NCBI GenBank assembly: GCA_964528645.1
Contig: CAZGSR010000003.1
Location: 29,616-93,615 of the forward strand
Source of the DNA: UBA5734 sp964528645
GTDB taxonomy: Bacteria > Bacillota > Clostridia > Saccharofermentanales > UBA5734
Direction of reading: 5' to 3'
Length of the DNA stretch: 64,000 nt
Part shown: positions 60,370 to 64,000 of the stretch, in pieces
Layout: each line of letters begins with the position of its first letter
How positions within the stretch are numbered: the stretch's first letter is position 1
Position numbers and translations under genes: made by a program
The notes under the pieces: generated by a model
The model's input: the letters and a program-made list of their open reading frames with translations, nothing else
The model's database searches: none
What the model was told of the DNA's origin: nothing

Positions 60370-63020
60370 AGGGTACGCAGCTCGGCCAGGCGTTCACTGG
60401 CATTCTGCAACATGGCGGTATATCGGCCGATCTTTTCGCGTTCAGCATCGATGACCTTGGCCGGAGCTTTAGCGACGAATTCAGCATTGTCGAGCTTGGC
60501 ATTGACACGGGCAACCTCGTTTTCCAGGTTGGCTTTTTCCTTTTCCAGACGTTCGATTTCCTTGCCGAGATCGATCAGGTCGGTCAGGGGGATGAAAATT
60601 TCGCCAGCTGTAAAGATGGCCGTGACTGCAGTCGAGGGGATATCCGTTTTGTCCGCCTGAGTTTTGACCGATTGGACGCTGGCCAGACGCTGCAGGAAAG
60701 CTTCACTGGCCTCAAACATGTGTCGGGTGGCTTCGTCCGGCGAGACGACAATGATGCTGGCTTTTCTGGACGGCGGCACGTTCATGTTGGTGCGCACATT
60801 GCGGATTTCACGGATCGCGTCCATCAGGATCGCCATCTGGCGCTCGGCCTCAGGGAAATTCAGCGCATCGTCCTGGACTGGCCAGTCACTGACCATGATC
60901 GATTCGGCTGGCTGGATCAGGTGGCCATGGATCGCCTCGGTGACGAAAGGCATGAACGGATGCAGCAGGCGCAGGGCTTCGACCAGGACTTGGTTTAAAA
61001 CCGACTGGGCGACGAGACGGCCGTGTGAACCTTTGTCGTAAAGACGCGCCTTGGCGATCTCGATGTACCAGTCACAGTATTCCTCCCAGAGGAAGCTGTA
61101 GATCTTTGAAAGGGCAACACCGAGATCGTAATTGTCGAGATTGGTCGTCACTTCGGTTTTCAAGGTCTGGAGCCGCGAGAGGATCCAGCGGTCTTCGAGG
61201 ACATAGTCCGCAGACGAGACAGCGGAGAAATCCATTTCGTCGTCAAAATTCATGACCACGAAGCGGAAGGCGTTCCAGATCTTGTTGATGAAATTGCGAC
61301 CGGCTTCGATTTTCTCTTTGGAGAAGCGCAAGTCGTTGCCGGGGGCGTTGCCAGTGACCAGGGCATAGCGCAGAGCGTCAGCGCCGAGTTCGTCGATGAT
61401 TTCCAGCGGATCGATGCCATTGCCCAGGGATTTGGACATCTTGCGCCCTTTTTCGTCGCGGACGATGCCATGGATGAAGACCGTATGGAACGGGGTCTGA
61501 CCGGTGTGGGCCAGTCCGGAGAAAATCATGCGCGCGACCCAAAAGAAAATGATGTCGTAGCCCGTGACCAGGACGCTGGTGGGGTAGAAATACTTCAGGT
61601 CCTCGGTGTCATGGGGCCAGCCGAGGGTCGAGAACGGCCACAAGGCGGACGAGAACCACGTGTCGAGGGTGTCTTCATCCTGGGCGAGGTGGGTGCTGCC
61701 ACATTCTGGGCAGACCGCAGGCTTTTCGCGGGCAACGACGGTATGATCGCAGCCCTGGCAGTAATAGGCTGGAATGCGATGGCCCCACCAGAGTTGCCGG
61801 GAAATGCACCAGTCACGGATGTTTTCCATCCAGTTGAAATACGTCTTGTCAAAGCGTTCGGGCACAAAGCGGGTTTCTTTGCTCTTGACGACCTCGATCG
61901 CCGGCTCGGCCAGGGGTTTCATTTTGACAAACCATTGGAAAGACACGCGCGGTTCGACGACGGTCGAGCAGCGGTAACAGGTGCCGACATTGTGCTTGTG
62001 CGGCTCGGTTTTTTCTAAAAGGCCCTGGGCTTCGAGGTCGAGGAGGATTTGCTTTCTGGCCTGCTCGCGGGTCAGGCCGGCATAGGCTCCGCCGTGCTCA
62101 TTGATATGGGCATCCTCGGTCAGGACATTCTGCACCGGCAGGTTGTGGCGCAGGCCGACTTCGAAGTCGTTCGGGTCGTGGGCTGGCGTGATCTTGACGA
62201 CACCCGTGCCAAATTCGCTTTCAACATAGGTGTCTGCGATGATCGGGATGGTCCGTCCGGTCAGCGGCAGGATGACGTGCTGGCCGATCAGGTGCTGGTA
62301 GCGTTCGTCTTCGGGATGGACGGCGACAGCCGTGTCGCCGAGCAGCGTTTCCGGGCGCGTCGTGGCCAGGACGAGGTAGCCTTCCCCTTCCACCAGCGGA
62401 TAACGCAGATGGTAAAAATGGCTGTTCTTTTCTTCGTATTCGACCTCGGCGTCAGAAATGGACGTCAGGCAGGTCGGACACCAGTTGATGATCCGCTCGC
62501 CACGGTAAATCAGACCCTTTTCAAAGAGGCGGATGAAGACCTCCTGGACGGCATCGGAACAACCCTCGTCGAGGGTAAATCGTTCGCGGCTCCAGTCACA
62601 GGAGGAGCCAAGGCGTTTGAGCTGCTCGATGATCCGGCCGCCATACAGGCGCTTCCATTCCCAGGCGCGCTCGAGGAATTTCTCGCGGCCGAGGTCCTCT
62701 TTGCCGATGCCTTCCTGGCGCATGGCTTCGACGATCTTGGCTTCGGTCGCAATCGAGGCATGGTCAGTGCCAGGCAGCCAGAGTGCAGCATAGCCCTGCA
62801 TGCGCTTGAAGCGGATCAGGATATCCTGCAGCGTATTGTCCAGGGCGTGGCCCATGTGCAGCTGGCCGGTGATGTTCGGCGGCGGGATCACGATGGTATA
62901 CGGTTTTTTCGCCGGATCCGGCTGGGGGGTAAAATAGCCCCTGTCCTGCCAGTTCTGGTAGATCGGACCCTCCATCACCTGCGGTTCAAAAGCTTTCTGG
63001 ATTGAATCAATGCGCGCCAT
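60366..63020 (-). CDS. valS: Valyl-tRNA synthetase
   Basis: About 884 residues. The HIGH motif is PPPNITGQLHMGHAL and the KMSKS motif GRKMSKSLGNG. A zinc site (CQGCDH ... CPECGS) and the editing-domain stretch ATTRPETLLGDTAVAVHP are present. The C-terminal coiled-coil tRNA arm (DLGKEIERLEKEKANLENEV) is intact. It charges tRNA-Val. The start at 63020 (MARIDSIQKAF) has AGGAGG upstream; the longer frame runs into repeat DNA. A T-box leader controls it. Confidence 0.97.
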   Translation of the reverse strand: MARIDSIQKAFEPQVMEGPIYQNWQDRGYFTPQPDPAKKPYTIVIPPPNITGQLHMGHALDNTLQDILIRFKRMQGYAALWLPGTDHASIATEAKIVEAMRQEGIGKEDLGREKFLERAWEWKRLYGGRIIEQLKRLGSSCDWSRERFTLDEGCSDAVQEVFIRLFEKGLIYRGERIINWCPTCLTSISDAEVEYEEKNSHFYHLRYPLVEGEGYLVLATTRPETLLGDTAVAVHPEDERYQHLIGQHVILPLTGRTIPIIADTYVESEFGTGVVKITPAHDPNDFEVGLRHNLPVQNVLTEDAHINEHGGAYAGLTREQARKQILLDLEAQGLLEKTEPHKHNVGTCYRCSTVVEPRVSFQWFVKMKPLAEPAIEVVKSKETRFVPERFDKTYFNWMENIRDWCISRQLWWGHRIPAYYCQGCDHTVVAREKPAVCPECGSTHLAQDEDTLDTWFSSALWPFSTLGWPHDTEDLKYFYPTSVLVTGYDIIFFWVARMIFSGLAHTGQTPFHTVFIHGIVRDEKGRKMSKSLGNGIDPLEIIDELGADALRYALVTGNAPGNDLRFSKEKIEAGRNFINKIWNAFRFVVMNFDDEMDFSAVSSADYVLEDRWILSRLQTLKTEVTTNLDNYDLGVALSKIYSFLWEEYCDWYIEIAKARLYDKGSHGRLVAQSVLNQVLVEALRLLHPFMPFVTEAIHGHLIQPAESIMVSDWPVQDDALNFPEAERQMAILMDAIREIRNVRTNMNVPPSRKASIIVVSPDEATRHMFEASEAFLQRLASVQSVKTQADKTDIPSTAVTAIFTAGEIFIPLTDLIDLGKEIERLEKEKANLENEVARVNAKLDNAEFVAKAPAKVIDAEREKIGRYTAMLQNASERLAELRTL

Positions 63021-63036
63021 AGTTCCTCCTGAGTGT

Positions 63037-63216
63037 GGGTGTGGTGTCAGGCACCAGGCTGGGATGTGGTGCCAGGCTTCCTGAGTGGTTATGGTATCAG
63101 GCACCTGAGTGGGAAATTTTGCAAATATCTTAGTCAGGTGCCTTGAAGAGTGGGTGTGGTGTCAGGCACTTCGCCGGGAAATTCTGCGAATTTCTTGGCA
63201 AAATGCCTGACACCAC
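63037..63216. repeat. REP-like hairpin repeats in the valS leader
   Basis: Several copies of GGTGTCAGGCACC-type sequence. Two form foldbacks with a shared core GGGAAATT(C/T)TGC. Hairpin 1 has arms GGCACCTGA / TCAGGTGCC (63100-63142). Hairpin 2 has arms GTGGTGTCAGGCA / TGCCTGACACCAC (63156-63216) with an inner AAATTC / GAATTT stem. They lie between the T-box terminator and the valS ribosome site. Related single copies occur near 21836 and 23065. Confidence 0.8.
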
Positions 63217-63222
63217 GATAAA

Positions 63223-63501
63223 TACAAAAACCTTCCATCCAGTCCGGGTGTATCCCGAAACAACTGGACGAAAGGTTTATCTTCCGTGGTACCACCAGTT
63301 TTCCCTGCCGGATGGTGTCAGCGTTCTGCTGGCTATTTGGCAGGGCACTTTGCAGCCGATTGGTCACGTACGGCCTGACGTTCTGCTCCTGGGCGACCTT
63401 GGGCCATTCACACTCCGGCAAAATCTCGCAGCACTTTAAGTAGGATTTTGCTCTCTGGCGGGGCTTATTGGCTTACTCCTCCCGATCAAGGCAGGGAAAT
63501 T
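63223..63501 (-). ncRNA. T-box leader (tRNA-Val responsive) of valS
   Basis: On the minus strand: stem I with AGTA (63474-63477), AGAGAG (63451-63456) and specifier loop ending CAAGGTCG, giving the Val codon GTC at 63395-63397. It is followed by the antiterminator T-box TGGTGGTACCACGG (63284-63297), a slightly divergent form of the usual AGGGTGGTACCGCG. Next is the terminator, arms CCTTTCGTCCAG / CTGGATGGAAGG with a TTTTTGT tail (63223-63277). Uncharged tRNA-Val should favour read-through into valS. Confidence 0.9.
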
Positions 63502-63507
63502 GGCTTC

Positions 63508-63536
63508 ATCTTACACAAAGAGGGCTTAATTTGCAA
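63508..63536 (-). promoter_or_regulatory. Promoter of the T-box-valS transcript
   Basis: On the minus strand TTGCAA (63531-63536), 17 bp, TAAGAT (63508-63513). The start site would fall near 63501, at the edge of stem I. Confidence 0.75.
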
Positions 63537-63557
63537 GCTGTCGGTTGTCCTAAGCTC

Positions 63558-63707
63558 GGCTCTTTATCTATTATCGTGAAAAGTTTATTAAGCGACAAGG
63601 GGGTCGCGCGAAGGGTGCGCCCAAAATCGGCAATTGCCGAAATCTGCACCAGGGGTGGCGCGATGGGTGGCCCCGCGGGCGGAAATTTCTCGATCTGGGA
63701 CCAGGGG
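63558..63707 (+). repeat. Second copy of the leader + 52-bp repeat element
   Basis: The 44-bp leader (63558-63601) begins GGCTCT and is followed by two 52-bp units: 63602-63653 with the TCGGCAATTGCCGA core (variant A) and 63654-63705 with the CCGCGGGCGGAAATTT core (variant B). A third unit begins GGTGGCCG at 63706 and fades. This is the same family as 45519-46357. Confidence 0.85.
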
Positions 63708-63842
63708 TGGCCGTAGGTCTGGCACTTTGGATGGAATTTTCCACAATTGGGGTCGGTGCACCAAAACGGCAACAACTCCGGGAGGTCCGAAGACGCCTGC
63801 GGCAGTAGCCTTCTCCAGATCAAGCCAAGATCTTCCACTTAT

Positions 63843-63888
63843 GTGCTCCGACATAGGAAAGGAAAGTTCCGTCGCTATGTCGGAGCAC
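63843..63888. repeat. 14-bp perfect inverted repeat
   Basis: GTGCTCCGACATAG (63843-63856) and CTATGTCGGAGCAC (63875-63888) enclose an 18-base loop. There is no T-run. From 63708 to the window end no gene was seen; the stretch also holds GGGGTCGG fragments and a reversed GCCTGCGGCTGTAAG motif (around 63932). Confidence 0.7.
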
Positions 63889-64000
63889 TTCTTGGGAACA
63901 TTTTCGACGAGGCGTCAACCGCCTGCGGCTGTAAGCTTCACAAGAGTATTGCAGATTTTCCTCAAATGTGGACCGACCCCAAATCCGGAACATTCCGCCC

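Overview
This 64 kb window looks like chromosome from a moderately high-GC member of the Bacillota (Clostridia grade), probably from an uncultured lineage. The clues are a SigI/RsgI sigma/anti-sigma pair, a G5/3D-domain protein next to rsmA, a YerB-type lipoprotein, a UPF0210 + ACT-domain pair, GTP-type PEP carboxykinase, an M-box and a T-box leader, and strong AGGAGG-type ribosome sites. The genus cannot be fixed from sequence alone. No rRNA, tRNA, cas genes, intact transposase or prophage genes were seen. Most genes lie on the minus strand.

Layout. (1) 1-14475, minus: one long surface-polysaccharide operon, read ugd -> nucleotide-sugar epimerase -> ABC exporter (permease, ATPase) -> coiled-coil protein -> glycosyltransferase -> RgpF-like protein -> DUF2142 membrane protein -> stand-alone extracytoplasmic domain -> GtrB/DPM-like GT2 -> GT4 -> GINT1-like protein -> GT4, running off the left edge. 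Ugd and the epimerase make UDP-uronic acids, the transferases build a glycan, the ABC pair exports it, and the GT2/DUF2142 pair may decorate it outside the membrane. (2) 14693-19201: a YerB lipoprotein, then a second small glycan group (GT2 + DUF2142) placed directly behind smpB. (3) 19207-25242: smpB, a DnaA-box cluster, tsaD, uppP, a probable pseudo-hydrolase, a CorA-type transporter behind an M-box Mg2+ riboswitch, a foldback element, and dut. (4) 25308-32859: U32 peptidase-family gene, zapA, pckG, rsmA and a G5/3D cell-wall protein. (5) 32965-38454: three unrecognised membrane or secreted proteins, then rsgI and sigI. (6) 38470-45319: purL, htpG and a class IV aminotransferase. (7) 45320-46595: a 1.2 kb gene-free, repeat-rich stretch. 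(8) 46596-50627: argG-argH with an ARG box, and a DHHW-family protein. (9) 50676-63020: TPR protein, UPF0210, ACT, MBL hydrolase, 5-FTHF cyclo-ligase, thioesterase, aldo/keto reductase, a decayed RhuM gene, fba, an SDR and valS. (10) 63021-64000: the valS T-box leader invaded by hairpin repeats, then a second copy of the repeat element of region 7.

The most unusual content is non-coding. A 52-bp-period repeat family occurs at two loci 18 kb apart, each behind a homologous 44-bp AT-rich leader. There are also REP-like hairpins, a terminal-inverted-repeat foldback element, a tight three-site DnaA-box cluster away from any dnaA gene, and two genes whose extended -10 boxes lie 6-7 bp before the ATG, which predicts leaderless mRNAs. 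Unusual proteins include a dUTPase with a roughly 55-residue insertion between motifs III and IV, and an alpha/beta-hydrolase lacking both its nucleophile Ser and catalytic His.

Start codons were moved from the longest open frame wherever a ribosome site, a stop/start overlap or family length argued for it. All calls come from reading the sequence by eye; no database search was run.
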